Positions 1 through 8,499 of a stretch of 64,000 bases of DNA are shown here, in pieces. The notes beneath the pieces are model-generated. The model ran no database searches, was not told where the DNA came from, and saw only the letters and a program-made list of their open reading frames with translations. Source of the stretch: Isoptericola sp044389085 (lineage in GTDB: Bacteria; Actinomycetota; Actinomycetes; Actinomycetales; Cellulomonadaceae). The stretch covers positions 124,001 to 188,000 of the forward strand of contig NZ_JBIRXP010000007.1 in NCBI RefSeq assembly GCF_044389085.1. The letters are read 5' to 3'. Both the position numbers and the translations under genes were made by a program. How positions within the stretch are numbered: the stretch's first letter is position 1; each line of letters starts with the position of its first letter.

Positions 1-963
1 GTCCCAGGTCGCGCGCCACCACGACGCCGGCTCGACCCGGTCGAGCGGGGGCGCCTCGGGTCGAGCATCGAGGACGGCCACCGCCTCGCCGGGCAAACCC
101 AGGGCCGCGACCAGCGCGTCGAGCGGGTCACGATCTCCGTCGAGGACGGCGACCAGGTCGCGGAGCGCCTCGGGGTCGTCGACGTCGCCCACCGCCGCGG
201 CGAGGCCCTGGACGCCGGCGGCCCGCGCCTCGAGGTCGGAGCCACCGGGAACCCACCAGCCGGTGCCCCAGGTCGCCTCGGTGCGCTCGAACCTCCTGAC
301 GGTCGACGCCCCGCACGCGTCGCCCGTGCCCCGCCACAGGCCGAGCGTGACCGACGTGCGCGACGATCCCTCTGCCAGCCCGATCATCAGGTGGTCGGCG
401 TCGAGCGGGTCCTTTGTGCGCAGCACCGTCCAGCGGCCGTCCAGCTCGGTGACATCGACGGGGCCGAGCTCTCGCGCCGCCACCCGTGCCGCGAGCCGCG
501 CGTCCGCGGGGTCGCCACGGTGCACGACGACGGCCCGACGTACCGACGCGGCGACGAGATCCGGGAGGTCGAACTCGACGTCGAGGGCCTCCACGAGCTG
601 CTGATCGGCGATCGCGAGATCGAGCCGCTCCTGCAGGCCGTCCGGGTGCTTCGGCTGGCCGAGAACTCGGCACAGCGCCTGGGTGGCCGCAAGTACCTCG
701 GCGTCCGTCGCCGGTACCTCCGACCAGTCCCACACGCGCGAGGTCCCGTCGACGGCGACGCGCAGCCACGTTCGGTCGCCGCGCTCCTCGTCGAAACTCT
801 CGTCCACGGCGAGGAGGGTGCCCAGGGACTCGAGCGGGCCGAGCGTCTCGCACCACACCGCGGTCAGGCCCGACGCCGAAGTCGGGCCCACCTCGTCGAG
901 GCCGTCGCTGCCGGGGAGGCCCACGATGTCGGCCTGGGACGCCCGCACGATCGCCAGCAGCAT
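1..963 (-). CDS. Hypothetical protein, 3' end cut by the window edge
   Basis: Reading leftward from ATG at 963, 321 codons run to the window edge with no stop, so the C-terminus lies outside. The product is an acidic soluble protein with no signal peptide, membrane segment or motif I can assign; it has many DLVA/LDV-type helices and a GTGWWVPGGSD stretch near residue 235. An in-frame ATG at 1002 would add 13 residues; neither start has a clear ribosome binding site. It diverges from the GntR gene, and the shared upstream region holds a 14-bp palindrome. Codon use is typical of the neighbours (G/C at third positions), which supports it as real. Family not recognised. Confidence 0.7.
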   Translation of the reverse strand, partial: MLLAIVRASQADIVGLPGSDGLDEVGPTSASGLTAVWCETLGPLESLGTLLAVDESFDEERGDRTWLRVAVDGTSRVWDWSEVPATDAEVLAATQALCRVLGQPKHPDGLQERLDLAIADQQLVEALDVEFDLPDLVAASVRRAVVVHRGDPADARLAARVAARELGPVDVTELDGRWTVLRTKDPLDADHLMIGLAEGSSRTSVTLGLWRGTGDACGASTVRRFERTEATWGTGWWVPGGSDLEARAAGVQGLAAAVGDVDDPEALRDLVAVLDGDRDPLDALVAALGLPGEAVAVLDARPEAPPLDRVEPASWWRATWD

Positions 964-1010
964 GTGGGCAGCGTAGACGCCTGCCGGGAGACCCCGTGCC
1001 ATCTGGACGG

Positions 1011-1034
1011 TCTTGCATGCAAGATGGATGCAAG
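1011..1034. promoter_or_regulatory. Candidate GntR operator
   Basis: Positions 1011-1024 form a perfect 14-bp palindrome (TCTTGCATGCAAGA), and its half ATGCAAG is repeated at 1028-1034, 11 bp further on. It lies 26 bp before the GTG of the GntR gene and just upstream of the divergent unknown gene. GntR/FadR regulators usually bind short palindromes in their own promoter, so this is a likely autoregulatory site. The binding itself is inferred. Confidence 0.45.
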
Positions 1035-1049
1035 CGTAAGTTGCCCCGG

Positions 1050-1742
1050 GTGACCGTCCCCACGACACCCCGGCCGACCCCACAGACGCCACAGAACCCG
1101 ACCCCGCCGACGACGCCGCTCAGCGCCGCCGAGCGCGCGTACCAGCACACCAAGGCGAGGATCCTCTCGGGCGAGGCGGCCGGCGGCGTGCTGCTCTCCG
1201 AGGGCGACGTCGCGGCGGAGCTCGGCATCAGCCGCACGCCCGTGCACGAGGCCTTCCTGCGCCTCGACGCCGAGCGGCTGCTCGCCGTCGCGCCACGGCG
1301 CGGCGCCGCCGTCGTGCCGATGGCGCCCGACGAGGCGCGGGACGTGCTCGAGATGCGGGAGGCGGTCGAGCGCTCCACCGCCCGGCGCGCGCTGGCGCAC
1401 GGGCGCCCCGGGGCCGCCGTCCTCGACGAGCTGCGCGCCCACCTGGACGCGCAGCGGCTCGCGGCCGCGGCGGACGACGTCGAGGCGTTCGTGGTCGCCG
1501 ACTCGGCGTTCCACGGCGTGCTCGTCCGGGCGTCGAGGAACCAGACGGCCGTCCAGTTCATGGGGCTGCTGCGCGACCGGCAGCTGCGGCTCATGTTCCA
1601 GCACCTGCGCGTCGGGGCGGACGAGGTCGGCGCAGCGCTCGCCGAGCACGAGGAGATGCTCGCCGCCGTCGAGCGGGGGGACGCCGACGCCTACTGCGAC
1701 CTGCTGCACGACCACGTCCGCCGGCACCGGGGGATCCTGTGA
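1050..1742 (+). CDS. GntR-family regulator, FadR/FCD type
   Basis: A 230-aa transcription factor. The N-terminal winged helix-turn-helix (about residues 25-90) carries the family signature SEGDVAAELGISRTPVHEA; the C-terminal half is an all-helical FCD ligand domain with the usual D-x-x-FH pattern (ADSAFHGVLVRAS) and a late histidine (DHVRRH). The GTG at 1050 is chosen because the in-frame ATG at 1018 lies inside the palindrome. It overlaps the following MFS gene by 4 bp (GTGA), so the two are probably co-translated and the regulator likely senses the transported compound. The effector is unknown. Confidence 0.85.
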   Translation: MTVPTTPRPTPQTPQNPTPPTTPLSAAERAYQHTKARILSGEAAGGVLLSEGDVAAELGISRTPVHEAFLRLDAERLLAVAPRRGAAVVPMAPDEARDVLEMREAVERSTARRALAHGRPGAAVLDELRAHLDAQRLAAAADDVEAFVVADSAFHGVLVRASRNQTAVQFMGLLRDRQLRLMFQHLRVGADEVGAALAEHEEMLAAVERGDADAYCDLLHDHVRRHRGIL

Positions 1743-2929
1743 GGCGGCCGTGGCTCGGCGCGTTCGCCGCGCTGTTCGTCTCCTCCTGGGCGGGCAACCA
1801 GTTCACGCCCGTGCTGCTCATGTACGAGGAGGTGCAGGGCTACGGCGACGCCACCGTGAACGCGTTCCTCGGTGTGTACGTGCTCGGCCTGGCGCCCGCG
1901 CTGCTCGTCGCCGGGACGCTGTCCGACCGGTACGGCCGCCGCCCGGTGATGCTCGCGGGCACGGCGATCGGCATGGCCGCCAGCGCGGTGCTGGCGTTCG
2001 GCGCGCTCGGCCCGCTCCCCATCTACGTGGGGCGGCTGCTCGCGGGCATCACGGTCGGGACGGCGACGTCGGTCGGGACGAGCTGGATCAAGGAGCTCTC
2101 GCAGGTCCCGTACGACCGCCGGGCGGACGCCGGCTCGGGCGCCCGGCGCGCGTCGCTCGCGTTCACGCTCGGGTCGGGCGTGGGCGCGCTCGTCGCGGGC
2201 GGCCTCGCGCAGTGGGGCCCGTGGCCGGAGGTGCTGCCGTTCGTGGTGCACCTGGTCGTCACCGCGCCCTTCCTGCTGGTCGTGCTGCGCACCCCGGAGT
2301 CGTGCGCGTTCGGCGGTGCCGACGGGCCCTGGTGGCACGGGCTGCGGGTGCCCCCGGCGGGGCACCGGCGGTTCACGCGGGTGGTGGCCGTGGTGGCGCC
2401 GTGGATCTTCGTCGTCGCGGCGCTCACCTACGGGTACGCACCGGTGCTGCTGCGCGAGCAGACGCAGGGCTTCGGGGTGGCGTACGCCACGCTGCTCACC
2501 GTGGTCGCGCTCGGCGTCGCCGCCGTGGTGCAGCCCGCGGCCAAGCGGCTCGACGCGGTCGACTCCGCGCGCGGGCTCGCGGTCGCCGCCGGGACTCTCA
2601 CGCTCGCGGTGGCCTGCGTCGGGCTGGTGGTCGCGTCGGGCTCGCCGTGGTGGGGCGTCGGCGCCGCCGTCGTGGGCGGAGCGGGCATGGGGATCGGCCT
2701 GTCCTCGGGGCTCCTGGAGGTGCAGCGCATCGCCGGGCCGCGCCATCTCGCCGGCCTCACGGGCGTCTTCTACGCCGTCGCGTACGTCGGCTTCCTCACC
2801 CCCGCGGTGATGGCGGCGATCACCCCGCCGTTCACGACGGCGCAGCTCTTCGCCGTCCTCGTGGCGCTCGGCGCGGTGTCCACGGGGGTCGTCGTCGCGC
2901 ACTACCGCAAGCACCTCCCCGGAGCCTGA
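1739..2929 (+). CDS. MFS transporter
   Basis: A 396-aa major facilitator protein with about 12 hydrophobic segments. The MFS motif A between TM2 and TM3 is visible as GTLSDRYGRRPVML (residues ~60-73). The second half begins around residue 210 after a short cytoplasmic loop. It starts at a GTG overlapping the stop of the GntR gene, indicating a two-gene operon. Family members export drugs or move small metabolites; nothing here fixes the substrate. The start MRRPWLGAFAALFVSSWAGNQ leads directly into TM1, as expected. Confidence 0.85.
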   Translation: MRRPWLGAFAALFVSSWAGNQFTPVLLMYEEVQGYGDATVNAFLGVYVLGLAPALLVAGTLSDRYGRRPVMLAGTAIGMAASAVLAFGALGPLPIYVGRLLAGITVGTATSVGTSWIKELSQVPYDRRADAGSGARRASLAFTLGSGVGALVAGGLAQWGPWPEVLPFVVHLVVTAPFLLVVLRTPESCAFGGADGPWWHGLRVPPAGHRRFTRVVAVVAPWIFVVAALTYGYAPVLLREQTQGFGVAYATLLTVVALGVAAVVQPAAKRLDAVDSARGLAVAAGTLTLAVACVGLVVASGSPWWGVGAAVVGGAGMGIGLSSGLLEVQRIAGPRHLAGLTGVFYAVAYVGFLTPAVMAAITPPFTTAQLFAVLVALGAVSTGVVVAHYRKHLPGA

Positions 2930-3035
2930 CGCACGGCTGGCGCACGACGGGCGCACGGCTGACGGATGGCGGGCGCATGGACCGGAACGGGCGGTTTCCG
3001 ACATAGTGGGGGCCGCTCGACGACGGAGGAGTGTC

Positions 3036-4049
3036 ATGGCTGTGCGTTTCAACCCGCCCCCGGGGTGGCAGGTACCCCCGGGGTTCCGCCCCGACGCGGG
3101 GTGGGTTCCCGACCCTGCGTGGCCGCCCGCGCCCCAGGGCTGGGAGTACTGGGTGGACGACGCCGCGCGCCCGGCCCGGCCCGAGACCCCGGTCGAGTCG
3201 ACCACGGTCATGGCGCCCGTGCCCGCGGCCGTCACGTACGCCCCGGCCGCCGCGACCGCCGTCGCGAGCATGCCTCCCCAGCCTCCGCCGCCCCCGTCAC
3301 CCGCGCCGCCGACGTCGACGTACTCCGCACCCGTCGGGACGCTCTCCGCACCTCCTCCCCCGCCGCCCGCAGCGATTCCCGCCGCCGCACCGCGGAGCCC
3401 GCTCGGCGCGGACGAGGACCGCGGGACGGTCGCGACCGTGTCCGCGGCGCTGCGCACGGTCGGCGACCGGATCCGTACCAGCAGCGGCCGTCGCGCGGCG
3501 CGGCTGGCCGCGGACGAGAGCGCCGACGCCGCGGCGGCACGCACCCGTGCAGGGGCCCGCGGGAAGAGCAGGCGCGGTGGCCCGCTCGTCGCCGGCGTCG
3601 CGGTCGCCTGCCTGGCCCTCGGGTGCATCCTCGGCGTCTCCATCTCGATGGTGCGCAGCTCCGACGCCGCGCAGGCCCTGGTGGACGCCGACCGCATGGA
3701 GGCCGCGGCCGCGCAGGCCCAGGCCGAGGTGGACGCGGCCCGTGAGGACCTCAGCGCCCAGCGGGCCACCCTCCAGGAGCGGGAGGAGGCGCTGAAGGAG
3801 CGCGAGAAGGCCGCGGACGCCGCGGAGACCGAGCTCGCGAGCCAGAAGAAGGCGTTCGAGGACCAGCAGGCGCAGGAGGACGCGGCGGCCCAGCAGCAGC
3901 AACAGCAGCAGCAGGACAGCGCCTGGTTCTACTGGGACTGCAACGCCGCCCGCCAGGCCGGCGCCGCGCCGATCCAGAACGGCCAGCCCGCCTACCGCGG
4001 CGCCCTCGACCCGAACGGCAACGGGATCGCCTGCGAGGAGGGCGAGTAG
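3036..4049 (+). CDS. Membrane-anchored coiled-coil protein with excalibur domain
   Basis: 337 aa, with ATG at 3036 preceded by GGAGGA. Order of parts: a Trp/Pro-rich N-terminus with two repeats (PPPGWQVPPGF, PDPAWPPAPQGWEYW); a Pro/Ala-rich low-complexity stretch to about residue 130; one transmembrane helix near residues 185-207; a heptad-rich coiled coil (about 215-285); a polyglutamine tract encoded by CAG/CAA repeats near 3890-3915; and a C-terminal excalibur calcium-binding domain (YWDCNAARQAG to DPNGNGIACEEGE). The topology suggests an extracellular domain held off the membrane by the coiled coil. A cell-envelope role is inferred. Confidence 0.8.
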   Translation: MAVRFNPPPGWQVPPGFRPDAGWVPDPAWPPAPQGWEYWVDDAARPARPETPVESTTVMAPVPAAVTYAPAAATAVASMPPQPPPPPSPAPPTSTYSAPVGTLSAPPPPPPAAIPAAAPRSPLGADEDRGTVATVSAALRTVGDRIRTSSGRRAARLAADESADAAAARTRAGARGKSRRGGPLVAGVAVACLALGCILGVSISMVRSSDAAQALVDADRMEAAAAQAQAEVDAAREDLSAQRATLQEREEALKEREKAADAAETELASQKKAFEDQQAQEDAAAQQQQQQQQDSAWFYWDCNAARQAGAAPIQNGQPAYRGALDPNGNGIACEEGE

Positions 4050-4068
4050 CGGGCCGGGACGCCGGTCC

Positions 4069-4848
4069 TCACCGGCCGACCGCGACCTCCGCCGTCGCGC
4101 CGTCCGTGAACGTGACCTCCGCCGTCGGGCGGAGGGCCGCCTCGCCCGGCGCCCAGACGGCCCACCAGCCGTCCTGGACGGTCGCCTCGACGCGCTCGCC
4201 GGAGGTGGTGGTGAGCGCGAAGGACGCGACGTCCTCCCCGGCGCGCCCGAAGGCCGACGTGAGCGCACCGTCGCCCGTGTCGCCCTCGGACCACGACGCG
4301 GTGCCGGACTGCACCGTCGTGACGTCGCGCGGGCCGGGCGCGGCCGGCGCCGAGCCGAGCACCGCGTCGCCGCCGACGACGTCGGTGGCGCCGGACGCCC
4401 GGGTCGTGACCAGGCACTCGCCGGTCGCGGCCTCCCCCGTGAGCAGCACGTACGTGTAGTCGCCGCGCTGCTCGGCCAGGACCGGGCTGATCGGCACCTC
4501 CGCGACCTGCGGGCCGTCGGCGCCCTCGACGATGTCGTGCGCCACCCGGTCGCACGCCGCGGCACGGGTCTGCACCTCGGCCGGCGTCAGGCCGGTGGGG
4601 ACGGCGGACCACGACGCGTACGCCGCCTGCGTGGACGGCCACCACACCGTCGCGACCCCGGCCACCGCGACCACGGCGGCGGCCGCGGCACCCGCCAGGA
4701 CGCCCGCGCGCCCCGAGCGGCGGATCGGGGTGGCCCGCCGTGCCGTGCCGAGGATCGCCTGCAGCGCCTCGTCGTCGGGGCGGCCCGGGGCGCGCAGGTC
4801 CCGGGCGGGATCGAGGTCGGCGAGCTCCGCCATCATGGGGGACTTCAT
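4069..4848 (-). CDS. Membrane partner of the ECF sigma factor (putative anti-sigma, CU044_5270-like)
   Basis: 259 aa. It has a short cytoplasmic N-terminus (AELADLDPARDLRAPGRPDDEALQAIL), one transmembrane segment at about residues 48-70, then an extracytoplasmic domain of about 190 residues. The ATG at 4848 overlaps the sigma-factor stop (ATGA) and has CCAGGAG upstream, so translation is coupled. Proteins of this layout, starting DLDPA(R)..., are regularly encoded after ECF sigma genes in actinobacteria and are thought to tether the sigma factor; no zinc HxxxCxxC anti-sigma motif is present. The anti-sigma role is inferred from position and topology. Confidence 0.65.
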   Translation of the reverse strand: MKSPMMAELADLDPARDLRAPGRPDDEALQAILGTARRATPIRRSGRAGVLAGAAAAAVVAVAGVATVWWPSTQAAYASWSAVPTGLTPAEVQTRAAACDRVAHDIVEGADGPQVAEVPISPVLAEQRGDYTYVLLTGEAATGECLVTTRASGATDVVGGDAVLGSAPAAPGPRDVTTVQSGTASWSEGDTGDGALTSAFGRAGEDVASFALTTTSGERVEATVQDGWWAVWAPGEAALRPTAEVTFTDGATAEVAVGR

Positions 4849-5378
4849 CGCGACTCCTGGAGGTTGCGCAGCACCGTGGCCGTGTCGGCCTTCAGCCCTG
4901 AGTAGGCGAGCAGCCGCTTGCGGGCCCGGGTCAGCCGGACGGAGAACGTGGACGGCCGGATGCCGAGGACCCGGGCGCCCTCGACCGCGGTGAGCCCGTC
5001 CCACGCGACCAGGGCGATGACCTCCCGGTCCGCGTCCGACAGCATCTCCCAGGCCCGGCGCAGGTCGGTCCGGTCGGCGGCGAGGTCGTCGGTGCCCTCC
5101 TTGCCGCCCTGCGGCTCCCGCTCGAGGCGGACGCCCAGCGCCCGCCAGCGCCCGTGCGTGCGCAGGTGCGTCGCGAGCACGTTGCGGGCGACGCCGAGCA
5201 GCCACGGCTTCGGGTCGTCCGGCACGTCGGCGAGACGCCGCCAGGCGACCAGGAACGTCTCCGACACCACGTCGTCCACCAGGCCCGCCTCCACCCGACG
5301 CGCCACGAAGCGTGTGACCACCTCGTGCTGCTCCACCCACATCTGCGTCAGCAGCTCCCGGGCGTCGGCGTCGTCCAC
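4845..5378 (-). CDS. ECF-type RNA polymerase sigma factor
   Basis: 177 aa, the normal ECF length. Region 2 is seen at about residues 15-75 (VSETFLVAWRRLADVPDDPKPWLLGVARN) and region 4 at about 110-165 (LSDADREVIALVAWDGLTAVEGARVLGI, then RLTRARKRLL). The GTG at 5378 is preferred because GGAAAGG sits 7 nt upstream, although the frame stays open further upstream. The gene is coupled to the following membrane protein by an ATGA overlap. It diverges from a secreted-protein gene whose upstream region holds an ECF-like promoter, suggesting a small envelope-signalling module. Confidence 0.9.
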   Translation of the reverse strand: MDDADARELLTQMWVEQHEVVTRFVARRVEAGLVDDVVSETFLVAWRRLADVPDDPKPWLLGVARNVLATHLRTHGRWRALGVRLEREPQGGKEGTDDLAADRTDLRRAWEMLSDADREVIALVAWDGLTAVEGARVLGIRPSTFSVRLTRARKRLLAYSGLKADTATVLRNLQESR

Positions 5379-5414
5379 GATGAAACCTTTCCGTCCTACC
5401 ACTGGAGTTGCCGC

Positions 5415-5440
5415 CAACCCCCCGAGTGCTACACCGTAGT
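5415..5440 (+). promoter_or_regulatory. Possible ECF-dependent promoter for the secreted protein
   Basis: CAACC at 5415-5419 followed after 15 bp by CGTAGT at 5435-5440 resembles the AAC-rich -35 and CGT-containing -10 of many actinobacterial ECF promoters. It sits 60 bp upstream of the secreted-protein start and opposite the sigma gene. The match is short, so this is only a candidate. Confidence 0.3.
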
Positions 5441-5499
5441 CACCGCGAGAGTCGACGACGACGCCGGAACCGCGCGCCGGAGCCCAACCGAGGAGCGAC

Positions 5500-6243
5500 A
5501 TGAGCCGAGGCAGGACCGTCAGGAAGACCATCGCCACAGGCCTGGGCACCGCCGCACTCGCGCTGGGGGTGGTCCTCGCCGCGACCGCGCCGTCCCAGGC
5601 AGCCACGGACCCCGAGAATCTCCCCGGCGTCCCCGCCCCGGGCAGCCCCGCGAGCGAGTGGGAGGCGTGGGCCGCGCAGGAGCGCGCCGCCGCCGAGGCG
5701 ACCGACTGGAAGGCCGACTCCGCGGCCCGCGGCTGCACGCTCGAGGACGTCACGATCTCCGAGGAGGTCGACCGCGACTACAACCTCGCGATGGGCGCCC
5801 CCGCGGACCTGTCCACCCACCGCGTCGACCTGCTCGAGGACTGCAACGACGCGACGACCGTCGCCGAGGACGGCGCCACCGCCTCGCGCACCGCGACGGC
5901 CGGGGCGAGCACGCTGGCGCTGCCGTCCGGCAACCGGTGCGCGTCCACGTCCGGCCCGGGCACCATGTGCCTGTCGAAGAGCAGCGGCCGCGTCTATGCG
6001 TCGTGGCAGTACCGCGGGTCCGGCTCGGTGTCCGGCTTCCTGCGCGTCTACCGCGTCTCGTCCGGCGCCAGTGGCTGCCCCACCGGCACCACGTGGCTGA
6101 CCGGCGCCGGCAGCACGTGGTCCAGCGGCGACACCCGCACCATCTCCAAGACGCGCACGACGGCCGGCGGCTACTCCGCCCACATCTGGAAGAAGGTCAC
6201 CATCGGCCACACCGACTGGGGCGGTGTCTGCTCGGTGCTGTGA
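5500..6243 (+). CDS. Secreted protein of unknown function
   Basis: 247 aa with an AGGAGCGAC ribosome binding site. The N-terminus is a Sec or Tat-like signal (MSRGRTVRKTIATG, hydrophobic core, APSQAA cleavage near residue 35). The mature part has an acidic helical region rich in Trp and Glu (SEWEAWAAQERAAAEATDW), then a Ser/Gly/Thr-rich beta-type region with four Cys residues (CASTSGPGTMC, GCPTGTT, GGVCSVL) that may form disulfides. No catalytic motif is recognised. Its position opposite an ECF sigma factor suggests it is part of that regulon. Confidence 0.75.
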   Translation: MSRGRTVRKTIATGLGTAALALGVVLAATAPSQAATDPENLPGVPAPGSPASEWEAWAAQERAAAEATDWKADSAARGCTLEDVTISEEVDRDYNLAMGAPADLSTHRVDLLEDCNDATTVAEDGATASRTATAGASTLALPSGNRCASTSGPGTMCLSKSSGRVYASWQYRGSGSVSGFLRVYRVSSGASGCPTGTTWLTGAGSTWSSGDTRTISKTRTTAGGYSAHIWKKVTIGHTDWGGVCSVL

Positions 6244-6270
6244 CGGTCGGCCGACGACGAGAGGCGCCCG

Positions 6271-6699
6271 ATGACGAGCGACCGGCTGGGAGTGGCGATC
6301 TTCGTCGTGTGGACCGTGGTGCTGGTCGCCGTCCCCGTCGTGACGATCGTCCTCGCCGTCCGCCGTCGGCGGCACGTCGGCGCAGGGCTCGTCACGGTCA
6401 CCGTGCTGGCCTTCGCCGTGCTCGGCGTGGGCTGGTGGCTGGTGCTCGCCCCGGTCGTGATCGACGGCACCACCTGCATGTCGGGGCTGGCCACGGCCGG
6501 GCTGCTCGACGACAGCCTCGACATGACCGAGTGGGCGATCCCGCCCGCGGAGCGCACGGCGTGCCGCGACCTCGCCCGGCAGATCGTGGTCGGGTGGTCG
6601 GCGGCGGCGCTCACCGCCCTGGCGGCCTGGCTCGTCGCCGTCGCCGGTGCGCCGCGCGCGGCGACCACGTCGCGCGAGGTGGACGCGCCGGCCGCGTGA
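6271..6699 (+). CDS. Small membrane protein, unknown
   Basis: 142 aa with three predicted transmembrane segments (about residues 8-28, 40-62 and 105-128). An extracytoplasmic loop between TM2 and TM3 contains two cysteines (TTCMSGLA, RTACRDLA). It starts 27 bp after the secreted protein, with AGAGGCGCCCG upstream, so co-transcription is likely. Family not recognised. It ends 15 bp before the convergent ABC importer operon. Confidence 0.7.
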   Translation: MTSDRLGVAIFVVWTVVLVAVPVVTIVLAVRRRRHVGAGLVTVTVLAFAVLGVGWWLVLAPVVIDGTTCMSGLATAGLLDDSLDMTEWAIPPAERTACRDLARQIVVGWSAAALTALAAWLVAVAGAPRAATTSREVDAPAA

Positions 6700-6714
6700 C
6701 GGCGCGGCGCCCCG

Positions 6715-7530
6715 TCAGAGCACGTGGGCCAGGAACTCCCGCAGCCGCGGCTCGGACGGGTTGTCCAGCACGTCGGCGGGGGCGCCCTCCTCCACGATGA
6801 CGCCGTCGTCCATGAAGACGACGTGGTCGGCGACCTCACGGGCGAACCCGATCTCGTGCGTCACGACGATCATGGTCATGCCGGAGCGCGCCAGGTCCTG
6901 CATGACGGCGAGCACCTCACCGACGAGCTCCGGGTCGAGCGCCGAGGTGGGCTCGTCGAACAGCATGAGCTCGGGGTCCATCGCGAGCGCCCGCGCGATC
7001 GCGACGCGCTGCTGCTGACCGCCGGACAGCTGCGCCGGGTAGAACTCCGCCCGCTCGGCGAGCCCCACCCGGTCAAGCAACTCGAGGCCCCTGCGGCGGG
7101 CCTCCGCCTTGGACAGCCCGCGCACCTGGACGGGCGCCTCCATGACGTTCTCCAGCGCCGTCATGTGGGGGAACAGGTGGAAGCGCTGGAAGACCATCCC
7201 GATTCGGGAGCGCTGCGCCGCGATCACCTTGGGGTGCAGACGGTGCAGCACGCCCTTGGCGTCGCGGCGGTAACCCATGAGGTCGCCGTCGACGTGGATG
7301 GAGCCGGAGGTGATCTCCTCGAGCTCGTTGACGCAGCGCAGCAGCGTGGACTTGCCGGAGCCGGACGGGCCCAGCACCACGGTCACGGAGCCGCGCGGGA
7401 CGTCGAGGGAGACGCCCTTGAGCACGTGCACGGCGTCGTGCCCGCGGCCGAACACCTTGTGCACGTCGCGGACCTCGACCATGGTCTCGGCGGACTCGGC
7501 AGGCGCGGAGGCCGCGGCCGACGCGATCAT
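6715..7530 (-). CDS. Polar amino-acid ABC transporter, ATP-binding protein
   Basis: 271 aa. ATPase of an amino-acid importer (GlnQ/HisP class). Walker A is GPSGSGKST at about residue 56, the signature is LSGGQQQRVAIARAL, and Walker B is LMLFDEPTSALDPE followed by the switch VTHEIGFAREVADH. The LHPKVIAAQRS insertion is typical of this subfamily. A 17-residue Ala/Ser-rich N-terminus precedes the domain. Its ATG overlaps the permease stop (ATGA). It is the last gene of the binding protein-permease-ATPase operon. Likely substrate is glutamine, glutamate or another polar amino acid; specificity cannot be read here. Confidence 0.92.
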   Translation of the reverse strand: MIASAAASAPAESAETMVEVRDVHKVFGRGHDAVHVLKGVSLDVPRGSVTVVLGPSGSGKSTLLRCVNELEEITSGSIHVDGDLMGYRRDAKGVLHRLHPKVIAAQRSRIGMVFQRFHLFPHMTALENVMEAPVQVRGLSKAEARRRGLELLDRVGLAERAEFYPAQLSGGQQQRVAIARALAMDPELMLFDEPTSALDPELVGEVLAVMQDLARSGMTMIVVTHEIGFAREVADHVVFMDDGVIVEEGAPADVLDNPSEPRLREFLAHVL

Positions 7531-8495
7531 GGGGTCACCTCCAGGAAGGGGTCGTCCTTGGTGGTGCCGGACGCGCCGATGAGGTCCTGCTTGCGGGGCT
7601 TGCGACCGACCCGGGGGCCACGACCGCCGCGACCACCACGGCCGGTGCGGCCGCCGTCGAACCCGCGGCCGTAGTACCGCTCCAGGTAGTGCTGGCCGAT
7701 CATCAGCACCGACGTGATGAGCAGGTACCAGAGCGCGGCCACGATGAGCAGCGGGATCGGCTGGAAGATGCGGCTGCCGATCTGGTTGGTGGCGTACGTG
7801 AGCTCGAGCGTGAACGGGATCGCCAGCACCAGCGACGTCGTCTTGAGCATCGAGATGGTCTCGTTGCCCGTGGGCGGCACGATGACGCGCATCGCCTGGG
7901 GCAGCACGATGCGGCGCAGGATCTTGCCGTCCTTCATCCCGAGCGCCTTCGCGGCCTCGGTCTGCCCGGGGTCCACCGACGACAGGCCGGCGCGGACGAT
8001 CTCCGCCAGGTACGCGGACTCGTTGAACGCGAGGCCGATCAAGGCCGCCCAGAACGCGGTGATCACGTCCTGGGTGGTGAACGTCCAGAACTCGGGCCCG
8101 AACGGGATGCCGAGGGAGAGCCGCGGGTACAGCACCGACAGCAGGCCCCAGAACACGAGCTGCGTGTAGATGGGGGTGCCGCGGAAGAACCAGATCCAGA
8201 ACCACGACACCGACCGCATCACGGGGTTGTCGCTGCGCCGCATCACCGCCAGCAGCACGGCCAGCACGACGGCGATGGCCATCGAGCCGAACGTGAGGAC
8301 GAGCGTCCAGCCCACGCCGCGCACGACGACGACGTCGCGCAGGTAGAGCCAGACGGTGTCCCAGCGGAAGTTGGGGTTGGTGACGAGCGCGTTGACGGCC
8401 ATCGCCACGAGGACGAGGACGACCACGGCCGACACCCACCTGCCCGGCCGGGGCACCGGCCGGGCGTGCAGGGGTTCGGGCATCTGGTCGGTCAC
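7527..8495 (-). CDS. Polar amino-acid ABC transporter permease
   Basis: 322 aa (GTG start; ATG at 8483 is an alternative). An N-terminal transmembrane helix at about residues 22-40 is followed by the binding-protein-dependent permease domain. It carries the His/Glu/Gln family motif (EIVRAGLSSVDPGQTEAAKALGM) and the EAA loop (LRRIVLPQAMRVIVPPTGNE). The C-terminal tail is unusual: about 45 residues rich in Gly and Arg (GGRTGRGGRGGRGPRVGRK), likely cytoplasmic and disordered. It starts 4 bp after the binding-protein gene stop, so translation is tightly coupled. Confidence 0.9.
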   Translation of the reverse strand: MTDQMPEPLHARPVPRPGRWVSAVVVLVLVAMAVNALVTNPNFRWDTVWLYLRDVVVVRGVGWTLVLTFGSMAIAVVLAVLLAVMRRSDNPVMRSVSWFWIWFFRGTPIYTQLVFWGLLSVLYPRLSLGIPFGPEFWTFTTQDVITAFWAALIGLAFNESAYLAEIVRAGLSSVDPGQTEAAKALGMKDGKILRRIVLPQAMRVIVPPTGNETISMLKTTSLVLAIPFTLELTYATNQIGSRIFQPIPLLIVAALWYLLITSVLMIGQHYLERYYGRGFDGGRTGRGGRGGRGPRVGRKPRKQDLIGASGTTKDDPFLEVTP

Positions 8496-8499
8496 GGCA

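Noticed and set aside
1002..1002. ATG at 1002 as the start of the first gene
   Set aside because: In frame and possible, but it has no ribosome site and lies 9 bp from the palindrome; ATG 963 was kept with the alternative noted.
1691..3769. A 692-codon minus-strand open frame opposite the MFS and excalibur genes
   Set aside because: Composition is Arg/Ala/Gly-rich without any domain, and the plus-strand genes have clear families and ribosome sites.
4061..4076. GCCGGT-CCTC-ACCGGC hairpin between convergent genes as a terminator
   Set aside because: Only a 6-bp stem overlapping a stop codon; plausible but too weak to list.
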